Assembly: GCA_021527695.1 (NCBI GenBank)
Contig: JAKFAO010000007.1
Location: 992,001-1,056,000 of the forward strand
Reading direction: 5' to 3'
Origin: Naematelia aurantialba
Lineage: Eukaryota; Basidiomycota; Tremellomycetes; Tremellales; Naemateliaceae
Length of the DNA stretch: 64,000 bases
Shown: positions 22,360 to 32,574 of the stretch, in pieces
How the letters are laid out: every line of letters begins with the position of its first letter
How positions within the stretch are numbered: position 1 is the stretch's first letter
Made by a program: the position numbers and the translations under genes
The notes under the pieces: model-generated
Told to the model about the DNA's origin: nothing
Database searches by the model: none
Seen by the model: only the letters and a program-made list of their open reading frames with translations

Positions 22360-23021
22360 GTGTCGTGGACCGGGCCCGTCGTTGTGGTTTGCGACTTGCC
22401 AGACTTTTCCGACACGGCCCTCGACGAGGGAATCCGATCAAAAATAGAGGCAAGAGGCCAACGTCTCTTCAATTAGATAGATCACGCGATCACTGAGAGA
22501 GGACAGGGAATAGGAGACCGAGCACGGGAGACGTGCAAGAGTAGCGTGCCGAGTCTCTATGCCGGAGTAGCAACAGCACAAGTTTGGGAGGTCAGAGCGA
22601 AGAGAGGAATAGAATGAAGAATGAAAACGAACAGACAAAGCAGGTTTTGATGCTGCGAGAAAGAAAGAAAGAGTCACGCGAGGAAGGAAAGAAAGGAAGG
22701 AGTGGCGCAGGTGAAACGGCGTTACCTCATTTCCCGTCCCTTGGACCCTGAGCTAAAGACGCGATAAGAGCGGCGACAAGATCACGTGACATCTCCGCCG
22801 AGGGTGGCGACACCGTGCGCTGGCCCTGCCCTGATGGTGACCGTCACACGACACGACGCTCTGGCCTTCCTGGTCGCGTTCTCGACAGACTGCTGCAGCT
22901 CCCCGTGAGGAACAACGACATCAGACACACACACCATGGTACGATGCAAGGCGTAGAAAGATGAAACGGCCGGGATCTTGCATCAAATGGAACGACGGAA
23001 CGGCACCATGCATGACTTTGG
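22360..23021. promoter_or_regulatory. upstream region of the hydrolase gene and 3' region of NAB2
   Basis: This 662-nt gap holds no supported exon. A purine-rich GAAAGAAAGAAAG / GGAAAGAAAGGAAGG stretch occurs at about 22660-22700. Confidence 0.4.
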
Positions 23022-25304
23022 CTACATGCTTACTTCCAACTCCTTCTCCTTGGGCTTAAACTCGCCCACAGTCGGATTCAGCTTCGGCATCGTTCCAAAC
23101 TTTTTGCTGACATTCAACCCACCATTCGTCGGCCGAGAGATGGACCGACTCGCAGATCGCGGTGTAGGCCGTGAAGGCGGGTGCGAAAACTTACAGTCCA
23201 CTAGCAAGCTCGTCAGTGACCAGTACTCCTTTGTTTCGAGGAAACGGCGTGGCACTCACCCCGCGTGCAACGTTCACCATACCGGCATGCCTTCTCCTTT
23301 TGACCCTCGCCCAACGCACCATCCATCAAGCCCTTTGACGACACCACCACCTCCATGTCTCCCTCCTCGTTGTCTGAACTCGGTTGAGGGGGTGCGGCGG
23401 GCTCTTTCGCCTTGGCAGACTTGGCAGCCTTGGCGGCGGTAAGTGCGGGAGGAGGGATAGGATTGCCCTCTGCATCTTCATGCCGGAAAGCACAGGACGG
23501 GTTGGTGCAGTTTTGGTACTTGCAAAGCATCCGGCTTGGTCCAGCCGTCCCGCCTTGCGCCAGATCAATATGCGTCGTAGGTAATGGGGCGGAAGACTCA
23601 CCAAGTGTCGCTGCTGGACTGACGTGACTCTTCGTACACTCGGCGTCCTTGCAATTCTTGCCATTCTCACAAGGCTCCTCGCTCAACACCATGCCAGTCT
23701 TCTCGTCCGCTACCGGGCTCGGGTGACTGTAAGGGCACCTCGCATTACTGCAGCCCACAGAATATCGGCAGAGAGCTTTGGAAGTGGGCTTGTCAGGTAT
23801 TGGGCCTGGGGGTGCAGAGGATTTGGGAGTAATGGCAGAGACGGAGTGGCCGCCAAGCTTCGTGCCCTGTGGGATTTTGACGGGTGCGGGACGGACAGGT
23901 CGGACAGGTTGGACAGGTTGGGTTTGGATTTGATGTTTTTCCTGCTCCGCGTCAGGGTCGCTCCCTGGTTCCTAGAAACCTAGGAACTGTAAAGGACGTG
24001 GAATGGTATCTTGCGACTGGGACATATCGATACGGCAGACAGGCAAGGGACTAGCCAAACGGTGCAACATGGTATCCACGGAAGTATCACTCACCTCGAC
24101 CATCTGCGCCATCATTTCGCCCATCTGCGCCATATTGGCCTGCATCATCATCATCTGCGCCATCATCTCCTGCTGTCCAGGCGGGAAGAATCCGAATCCA
24201 GGCTGCATCCTCTGCCCGAACCCTTGCTGGAATCCTCCTGAACGCAGTTCGTCAGCGTACATTTCAAACATCCCAAACATCCGTGCCCTCCTCTAACTCA
24301 CCTATTGGCGCTCTGCCCATTCCTCCTCTTCCACCACCTTGCCCTCCTACTCCTCCTGCCACTGGTCCCACTCCTGCACCGCCTGGTCCAGCCATACCGC
24401 GGACCTGCAGCCCCCCTCGTGGTCGATTTGGCCCTAGGCGGTCCTGCAGGCTTCTGCCTTCGTGACCCATCGCCCTTGGCCCGCTGGGTGCCACAGGCCC
24501 ACCCTCCGATAACCGTTTCTTCATTGGACCATCCTGCCCATTCTCCAATTTGCGCTTCTCCGGCTGCGAGGCGAGCCTTGACGTTGCCGAGCTGAAGAGG
24601 CGGTTTGGCGCGGAGGGCTGGCGGTCGGCGGGCGACGTGGGCGCAGATGGTGCAGAAGGTTCGGAGGGAGCTGTAGCAGCGGCGGGGACAGGGGCAGGTG
24701 CGGCGATGTCTGCCGCTTTGGCGAATAGCCACGAGAGGAAGCGGGGATCAAAATCCGCGCCGACAACTAGCATGCATCAGCATGGGCCCTGACAAGGGAG
24801 ACAAGGGAGGTTCGACTCACGATCGTCCATCTCAGTCTGAACTCGTTCTGCACCAATCAGCCGGCCGCTTATCATTCATACTCCAAACTCGGCACGCAGA
24901 TCTGTATCGAACATACCCTGAGAGCTACCGTTGGCTTCGTGGGTCAGCCGAGGACATCACAACAGTAGTGGCTGGCTTACCGAGCAGAACCGTGATGTAT
25001 TCCGCCATGACATTGTCTGCTTCATGAGCTTTCATCTTGACCCATCCTGCATGGCTCTGTACCTTCTGGCTCGGCCCATTCTCTCCGCTCCAGCTCGGCC
25101 TGGATCTCGCCCTGATGCAATGTCAGCGCTGCTCCGTACGCATAGCTGGCCATTCAGCTGTTCGTGCGGGCCGTGATAGGTTCTGGGTGGGTATGTATAC
25201 CCTGCGGCTACATTTGTGCCGGGATCCAGAAGACGAGAGAGAAGGAAGACGTGAAAGGAAGGAAGAATACTGACCTGGAGTCTGGTCTGCTGGTCCGGCG
25301 TCAT
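23022..25304 (-). CDS. NAB2: nuclear poly(A) RNA-binding CCCH zinc-finger protein Nab2
   Basis: Ten exons (25304-25275, 25111-25063, 25016-24981, 24934-24917, 24847-24821, 24766-24302, 24237-24095, 23941-23602, 23553-23260, 23200-23022) give 526 aa. The N-terminus has the PWI-like helical fold sequence DNVMAEYITVLLG ... VQTEMDDLVGADFDPRF, typical of Nab2/ZC3H14, which controls poly(A) tail length and mRNA export. A Pro/Gly/Ala linker with an R-G-G-rich patch follows, then a Met/Gln-rich block (EMMAQMMMMQANMAQM). At least four CCCH fingers close the protein: CRYSVGCSNARCPYSH, CENGKNCKDAECTKSH, CKYQNCTNPSCAFRH and CRYGERC...CKFSH, the last split by the final intron. Exon 4 is 18 nt. Exon 3 has two possible acceptors, AAG and CAG, 3 nt apart. 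Confidence 0.9.
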
Positions 25305-25741
25305 GATCGCTGCTGATTCGGTGGTCTCTCCAAAGTCCGGTAGGTTGATAAGCAGGATCCTTCCTTGTTCCTATACGATATCGATCAGATACGGCGCCAC
25401 AGAGTTGGTGTCGCTGTCGCTCTTGTGAGCGTTTTGAAGAACCAGCCCAGAGGTCAAGAGATCAATGAAGAGAGAGAAAGAAAGGACGTGGTGGAGGAGC
25501 ATGAAGATCCGAGTGGGTGGCAATTCGTAATCCCGCTCTTGTGGCGGCAGCGGCGACCACACGGCGACATCACCAGTCATTGTCAATCGATACATTGTAT
25601 AATCTGATCTCTGCCTTCTGAACCCATCTCATTCATCTTCTGCTTGCTTCCGCCTCCTGTGCAGCCTTATGTCGCGCATGCCTCACGTCTCGTGCCTCGT
25701 TATTGTCGCGCATCGTGCACGCGAGATGAGAGATGCTTGAC
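25305..25741. promoter_or_regulatory. NAB2 promoter and 3' region of upstream gene
   Basis: A 437-nt gap between two minus-strand genes. No supported exon or motif was found. Confidence 0.35.
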
Positions 25742-26944
25742 TCAGTCGTCCATCGCGAACATGAGCTCGTCTTCGTCGCTACTGTCCTACCAGACTGGTC
25801 AGCTTTCATTCCCGTCTGAGCATCCTCGTTCCCTTTATCATCTTCATTCTTATCGCCATTCTCATCCTCATTCTTATTCTCAACCTCATCCTCAAATTTG
25901 ACTCTTTTTCTGATTCTTTCTTCCACATTCGTGATTCCGGTGATTGAACCGACTCTCTCCTGTGGATTGGTACACTAACCTCCATGCCTGTGACATCGTA
26001 CGGCCACTAACACTGTCAGCCAAGCGTTCATTCACAGGACAAATATATCAGAGGATGCCGCGGACACGCTGAACGCCGCCGCTGAGGCGGAGAGCTGACG
26101 AAACTCACATCGTTCCACGTCTCGTTGGGCGCGAGGATGTTTCGGATCCGGACGAGGTACTTCATGATCCCGTCGGCAGGCATAGGCAGCTCGAGGATTT
26201 CGGCGACTGCTGAGGCTTGTTCAGCTGTGTGTCTATCTCGTCACGCTCCCTGGCCGTGCGTACATGGTATCACGGACTAGCTGAGACCGGAACCGGTCAA
26301 GGACGGGACTGGAAGCAGAGGTAAAGAGGAGATGGAAAGACAGAACTCAGGCGGAGCTGAAAAAAATAGGGACAAAGACGCCACAAGACGAAAAACGACC
26401 TGAGAATGACCACTGACTCACCGCTCAATCCTGCGGAGCGCGTATCTTCGTAACACTCATTTGCGTCCTACGTAGTTAGCTGCCGGTGCAAGTCGGGCGA
26501 AGACTTGAACATGGCAGCTGGGAAACCCACAACGATCTCCAAAAACTCGAAATACAGATCCTCAAACCACTCATTAAAGCGTCTCCTATACCATGTCAGT
26601 ACGACATCCTACGGTTAGTCGCCGTCGTCATTCGCCGCCACTGATAGGTGAAACACGGTCATTCGGCGACCCTGGGCGAATGTTCATCTGACGAGTGGAA
26701 TCAAGTGATGGAGTCTGAAGGCTGGGGTACGCAAGCTCGAATGTGCAAGCTCGAATATGGTGTGTGTGGCCTGGTAACTGCAGTCTAGGGCTGCGATTGA
26801 AGCCTACAAACGCCAAAGCTGCACCACTCACAAGGCATAGTCTGACCCGGACCCGCCCCATCCCCAGACACTTTGCATTTGGTTTGGCGCCTGGTCGAAG
26901 TGACGCATCACCCGCATGTTGAGCGAGTGCCAGTAGTGGCTCAT
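25742..26944 (-). CDS. small hypothetical protein with acidic C-terminus
   Basis: Six exons (26944-26832, 26585-26534, 26467-26422, 26206-26109, 26006-25980, 25786-25742) give 126 aa. I do not recognise the family. The N-terminus MSHYWHSLNMRVMRHFDQ is followed by a Trp/Gly segment (SVWGWGGSGSDYAL), a helical FNEWFEDLYFEFLEIDANE and VAEILELPMPADGIMKYLV. The tail SSDEDELMFAMDD is acidic and ends the frame cleanly. The last intron (25787-25979) could instead be partly coding, because it encodes RKRVKFEDE and an E/N/K/D-rich run in another frame. Against this, that segment lies over a CATTCTCATCCTCATTCT repeat. The helix-rich, compact shape suggests a subunit of a complex. Start and exon 1 rest on frame continuity only. 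Confidence 0.55.
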
Positions 26945-27886
26945 CGTGCAATGTAACTAGTGTGCTTAGTAATATCTGGCCACGAGGCTAGAGAAGATGA
27001 CAGATAGGTGAGACGGGCAGTGTGTAATGCGAAGCTTCAGTACGTGAAGGCTCAGTATTGCTTGGCGAAGGGAATGGGTGCGATGGTGGGACAGAGATGG
27101 CGAGTGAGTGACGCCTTATATCTCTTGGGTACTGAGCTTGAGAACCGACCCCCGTCGGCCTGGGGTTGTTTGAAAATTCTTCGGCTGGCTCGGGTATACT
27201 CGCGACGGCGACGGCGACAGCAATAGCCACGGTCACGGCTACGGCTACCGGCGATAGTTTCCTCCTTGCTAGTAAAGCTAGCAGACATGAGGCGGAGGGG
27301 TGCTTGACGACGATCAATCCGTGTCCCCGTAGCCAAGGTACAGCGCGAGACCGGTGCGTGTCATCGAAAATACTCACGTCGGCAACAATGACTCGAGAAG
27401 AAAAAATCAGAGAACGACGTCAAGCACAAGGCGGCGGCCTAGTGGCAACGGACAAGCGACAAGACTAGGGCCGCCCTCAATCGGCCAGCCCCCCATCCCC
27501 ATCAGGACCTGGCCAAAGGGGCAGCGGCGACACGCGTCGGCCCGCGAATGACGAACAACTTGTGAACTGTGATCGGTCGCTTCGTTCTAGCTCCGAGACA
27601 AGTGATCAGATGCGGACAAAGGGACGACGAGGGCACCGACACTTTGATGGCGGCGACACGGCGAGGGGGCGACGAGGCGGAGCGCCGGGGAGGTGGGGTC
27701 CGCTCGGGCGCTGGCGTCTTTGCCGAAACGGATGGATGCAGGGGGATTGGGGAAACCGGTGAGAGCGGGGGCCGTGGGGACAGAAGGACAGAAGGACAGA
27801 AGCGATGAGATGGCGGCTGTGGGGTGATGAGGAGCGGGGCGTAGCATGGGAGGCCGAGGAGGACCAAGGGATCCCCGGATGACGGG
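26945..27886. promoter_or_regulatory. intergenic region with GGCGAC/GGCTAC repeats
   Basis: This 942-nt gap between two minus-strand genes contains a short CGACGG / CACGGCTACGG repeat at about 27190-27250. Several open frames in it have no splice or family support. Confidence 0.35.
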
Positions 27887-29474
27887 CTAGGCATCGCACG
27901 CAAGGCAGGTCTTCTCGGGGTCCTTTTGGGGTGGGACACCTCGCGCTCGACGCTGGTGGTGTCTAAAGTTGTCCTGGAGATACGCTGCAAGAATCTTATC
28001 CACCTAGACCCAAGTCACGAGAACAATCGCACGATCGGCAGTGGGGAAGCCGTCCACCGACCTTCTCACGAACGCAGCTCGCGCCCTTATCGCGGCGCTT
28101 GACGAGCTCTATGCGATTTCGAGTCTATGAGGCATGAGGCGGAGCTATGGGCGCGGAAGTCTCGTCATAGGCATCATAGGCACTCCTGCGCTCTGTTCGT
28201 TCTGTACAGTACGCCACGTTGTTACAAGAACTCTTCGCCCTCTTCCGCCTCACCAATGTAAACCTACCCATCAGCTCTTCTGCATCCAACCCTCCTCCAT
28301 CGGCAGAAGCGGCGGGAAGATGGGAAGATTCAGAAGCGGTAGAAGCGGCGGAAGGCCAGAAGAGCCAGAGGGGATGGAAGGGAAGCGAGTCGAAAGGGGA
28401 TGGGACGTAGTAGATGGGATAGCAGGAAGGGATGAGAGCCGGGATACTCGACAAACACATGGCGGTGACGACGAACCGCAAGATCAGTGTGAGGTAGATG
28501 CGACCTACCATCTCTTGCGGGTTAAGAGCACCTTGAATCGAGTCTATCGAGTCTTTATGATCCCAGTGAGGAATGCGCAACGCCAGGATCTGAGCGCAGG
28601 CTACCACCAACCCGTCAGAGAGGCACCTCGTCGCTGATGGCGGCGGCACACCGCCAAGCAGACGCACCTATCAGGACGGCTTGTCTTGTGCGAGGGGCGA
28701 GTTTCCCCTCGTACTACCACGCCTGTATCAGCACCCTGCGAGCCACACACGCATAGCTCGTCGCTTCTGGCCCCTCGCCGTGTCCCGTCCCCTGGTCCCC
28801 TCCACCAGACACATCCTTGACCTCGGGCAGAACATCCTTGCACTCGAATCCGGCTGTGCTGGGACGCTGTGGCGTGACTCACATGTAGATCCAAGACCCG
28901 CTGTGTCAGGTCGACTTCAAACCACTTGTCCCACTTGGTCCTACCGCCGACGTCAATCTCAACCTGCCATCTACCATCTTGCCCTCATCCCTCATCTTGC
29001 CCTAATCTTCCCTCATTTTCCCCTCATCTTCCCTCATCTTGCCCTCATCTTGCCCTAATCTTCCCTCATTTTCCCCTCGTCTTCGCTCATCTTTCCCTCA
29101 GTCCATCCACACGAAACGCGACATTCCAACGCCCGGTGCAGCTTCTCGAGCAAACAGAAGAGGACAGCGAACAGAAGAGGAAAGCCAACAGAAGAGGAAA
29201 GCCAACAGAAGAGGACAGCGAACAGAAGCGGAAAGCAAACAGAAGAGGACAGCAAACAGAAGAGGAAAGCAAACAGAAGAGGAAAGCAAACAGGAGAAAG
29301 CAAACCGAAGAGTAAGGGGCAACACCACATCCACACGTACAACAACTTGGTCCCCTGGCTCCCGCCCTTCCCCCAAGCGTTCACTGCGTCCTTCGGCGCC
29401 CTCCCGAAATCCCGCACCAGCCGCTCGTTCTCCCGTGCAGACTCGTACTCCCCCAAAGGCTTTGACCAGGTCAT
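27887..29474 (-). CDS. hypothetical protein, exon model incomplete
   Basis: I can support four exons. The first, 29474-29341, starts MTWSKPLGEYESARENERL. The second, 28970-28883, encodes VEIDVGGRTKWDKWFEV and DLTQRVLDLH. Two at the end, 28108-28062 and 28003-27887, encode LVKRRDKGASCVREK and VDKILAAYLQDNFRHHQ before a CLACDA stop. Between 28880 and 28110 several frames are open. One encodes a hydrophobic stretch MVGRIYLTLILRFVVTAMCL that may be a membrane helix, but I could not join it cleanly. The first intron (about 370 nt) contains two separate tandem repeats. I do not recognise the family. It may be one membrane protein, or two genes if the middle holds a hidden end. Confidence 0.4.
28975..29100. 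repeat. intronic CCCTCATCTTG / CCCTAATCTTC repeat
   Basis: About ten 11-bp pyrimidine-rich units lie just before the acceptor side of the first intron of the unrecognised gene. Confidence 0.8.
29150..29310. repeat. intronic ACAGAAGAGGAAAGC repeat
   Basis: Eight to ten purine-rich 17-bp units alternate between ...GACAGCGA and ...GAAAGCCA versions, in the same intron as the pyrimidine repeat. Confidence 0.85.
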
Positions 29475-29857
29475 CGTGCCTCTTCCTTCGGCCCCTGCGA
29501 TGTTGGACAAGCACGAAAGTCCAGCAGAAACGACCTCGGACCGTGAGGTCGAGTTGAAGGAGACGACGCAAGACGAGATGAGCTGCACCATCGTGCAAAC
29601 TGCGGAGCACGATCCAGGCACAATCGCCCGTTATCTACTGTACATACGTTTACGTTGCCTCGGATAACGGGACATTTCACTCTGGGCCAGAGTCGGCAAG
29701 CCCATGCTCCGAGAACGCAAGGACAAAGGGGTGCAGTCGAGCCTGTGGCAATCATGTGCAATGCATCGGTGGAACGACGGGAAACGCAACAGCAGCGGCT
29801 GACATGCCATGCATTCCACACCCCTCGCGCTTTCCGCTTCCGCGTCCGCTTCAAGCT
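29475..29857. promoter_or_regulatory. gap between CCT7 3' end and next gene
   Basis: A 383-nt intergenic stretch. No gene or clear signal is visible. Confidence 0.35.
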
Positions 29858-32288
29858 CTATCTCCTCGGCATCCCCCGGCCGCGACCCCTCAGCGCCTGC
29901 TGTGCCGCCCCGCGCGGCATGGGCGGACCAGCTTGTGGTGCCTGCTCGGGCGTCAGCCCTCCTCCCACATTGCACATCCCATACTTCTACCCCCCTGGCA
30001 TGCTGGGGTAGCAGACTCGCCAGCCTTGTGGCCGACCAGCAGATGCTGGACGTCCAGCGACAAATGAGGTAGACGCCAGATTATCGGGAAAGAAAAGAGA
30101 TAGCACCCGACGTCCGACATTTTCAGAAAGAAAAGAGATAGCACCCGACTTCCGACATTTTCAGAAAGGAAAGAGGTAGCACCCGACGTCCGACTCACCT
30201 CTGATTGTGGATTCCTGACCGTCTCATCCACACTCAGGATCAAACACGCCGCCTCGATGGCACTACTCAGCGCATTGGTCTTGACCAGCGCCGGCTCCCA
30301 TACAAACTTCTTCATATTGTCCTGCACGCCTTCTGAATCGACGTCTACGCCGGCCCACAGATCGCCCTGCGCATGCCGCATCCGCAACTTGTTAAGCACG
30401 TCTGTCGCGTCCAGGCCCGCGTTGTCGCAGATTTGCCGGGGGATGATCTCGAGCGCCTTGGCGACCGAACCAATGATCAGTTGTTGTTTGCCCATGATGG
30501 TGCGAGAGTGTCCGCGGAGGTATTTTGAGATTTCCATCTGAGTCAGGTCAGTACAGGATCTAGCACGGGAGCATCCTTGCGAACAAAAGCACACTAGGAT
30601 GGTGGTCGCACACGAATCTACCTCGAGCATAGTACAAACGAGTGTAGGTCAAGAGTGGTGAAACAAGTCTGGGTCAGGCGTAATGCGAACAAGTCTAGGA
30701 GAGAAAGCGACCGAGTGTTATCAATATAGACTCACCTCGCATGCCCCGCCTCCAGCCACGATGTGGTTGTTCTGAATCGCCCGCTTGACAATCATGATGG
30801 AATCATGCAGACTCCTCTCGACCTCTGCAATAAACTGTTCCGCTCCACCTCGGAGGATCAAAGTGCACGTCTTTGCCTGGGGGCAATCTTGGAACAAATT
30901 GAACCTCTCTCCTCCGATCTGCTTCTCCTCAAACTTGCCGCATTTGCCAAGATGGTGCGGCTCGATATCTGAGCATGTCGATTGGATAGACCCCCCAACG
31001 GCCTGGACCACGCGCTTGAGATCATCGGCTGTCACGCGGCCCGCACAGAAAATGTCCCGGTCTGCAAAGTACTGCGTTGCGAGGTCGCCAATTGGTAATT
31101 TGGACAGCACGACCTTGGCGCCAGTCGCTACGATGGCCTCGAGTTTGCGGTAGATGATCGACCATTCCGCATCGACGATCGCTTGGTACTCTGATACCTC
31201 GTTGACGCGGACCTCGGCGTTATCCTTCTCCGCCTTGAGCTCCAGCTCGACATTTAAACACAGCACTTTGGGATCGTCGAATGATTTCGGCTGTTGCTCG
31301 AAACCGGCATACGAGAATGTCTTCTTGAACGCCACGCCATGGACCAATAACGAGTCCTGCATGCCCCCGCCCGGCACCTTTTTGACGCCGATCAGCGATT
31401 CGTCGAGATCGTTCTGGTCCAGCGACATCACGGCGTCGACAACCATGTTGGCGAAGAAGGGTGTTTGGGAATGGATGAGTTTTGACGACATGGATGTCGA
31501 GGCGCATTGCATCAGGAGTTCACGGAATTTGCTGCTCCCTTTAGCAAGGCTCCACTGGGAATCATGAGTATCCAACTACTCACGTCGCATCAGATTTGTC
31601 TATTGTCACTGCGATTTCGTTGATCTTTTTGATGGCCTACACGATAAGCCCTGGTCACCCGCTCTTCCCACTTCTAATGTACTTACCAGATCTCGAGCTG
31701 CTCTCAACCCTTTGATGATCACATGCACTCCCACACCCTCCTCAATGAACGGCTTGACCTCTTTCAGAATCTCTGCCGCGCTGAAATGACACATCAGCCC
31801 CAAATTTGTATTCTTGGGACATTGACCCTCACAGCAAGGTGACACTCGTCGTCCCGTCTCCGACCTCTGCATCCTGCGCGCGGGCAATGTCCACCAATGT
31901 CCTCGCAGCTGGGTGCACGACATCGAGAAGCTTCAGAATGGTCGCTCCGTCATCTGCACAGTCAGCCAAGACATGCACTTCAGGCTGGAGTGTGACAACT
32001 GACTTGAGATCGTAGCCAGACCACGGTCGTCCACGATGAGCTTGTCCATTCCCCTAGGTCCGAGGGTCGTCGCGATGGTCTGCGCAACGGCGAGACACGC
32101 AGAGATGTTGGATAACAGCTGAGGAGTTCCCTGCGACGTGTCCGTGCCCTCTTTGCGGCGTCAGCCATGTCTTTGTACTGAGAGTTGGTGAAGAAGCAGC
32201 TCACCCCGAAGGAGGACCACAGTGGGCTGCTGCACTGCCGTCAGCACTGCCGTACGCGAACCTTGGAGTCATGAGGGCCACATACCAT
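29858..32288 (-). CDS. CCT7: TCP-1 chaperonin (CCT/TRiC) eta subunit
   Basis: Nine exons (32288-32286, 32229-32205, 32150-32004, 31953-31833, 31780-31687, 31636-31584, 31531-30736, 30537-30199, 29941-29858) give 553 aa, the usual CCT size. CCT folds actin and tubulin in the cytosol with ATP. Family marks: [30 protein letters not shown], the ATP-site [50 protein letters not shown] and [14 protein letters not shown]. The C-terminus ends [18 protein letters not shown]. The first exon appears to be just the ATG: the donor GTATGT follows directly, and the acceptor GCAG|CAGCCC resumes the conserved start. The last intron (29942-30198) holds a triple repeat. An alternative acceptor inside it would give a different tail. 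Divergent from the acetyltransferase gene. Confidence 0.95.
30070..30198. repeat. intronic ~45-bp x 3 direct repeat in CCT7
   Basis: Three copies sharing AAGAGATAGCACCCGAC (one AAGAGGTAGC) and CCGACATTTTCAGAAAG fill the donor-proximal half of the last CCT7 intron. Confidence 0.88.
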
Positions 32289-32574
32289 TTGAGGAAGACG
32301 GCCTTGCATGTTGCTTGGCTGTGAACCTCGTACTCTGACCCCTTTTGTAAGTCGACCAAGATGATGATGGATAGCTGGAATGAATGCGTTTGACATGTCA
32401 TGGAAACGCGCTGACTTTCGGGAGACGCGAACTTGTTCAGTCCCCCATTTTACCGACTATCATCTGGCCGGCGGCCAAGAGCGCCTGCATAAGGCTGAAG
32501 AGTGCTTGATTCAGAGACCCGAGCTGGTCTCTGCACATAGCGACCGAGCACTGGACGCAAGTTGGCTGGACAAG
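32289..32574. promoter_or_regulatory. divergent promoter CCT7/acetyltransferase
   Basis: 286 nt lie between the two start codons. No TATA box is obvious. An in-frame ATG at 32380 on the plus strand would extend the acetyltransferase but reaches into this promoter. Confidence 0.5.

Noticed and set aside
29055..29621. 188-codon frame rich in Leu/Phe/Ser/Cys
   Set aside because: Its hydrophobic part is the translation of the purine repeat read on the opposite strand; only the segment after the ATG at 29474 is kept as an exon.
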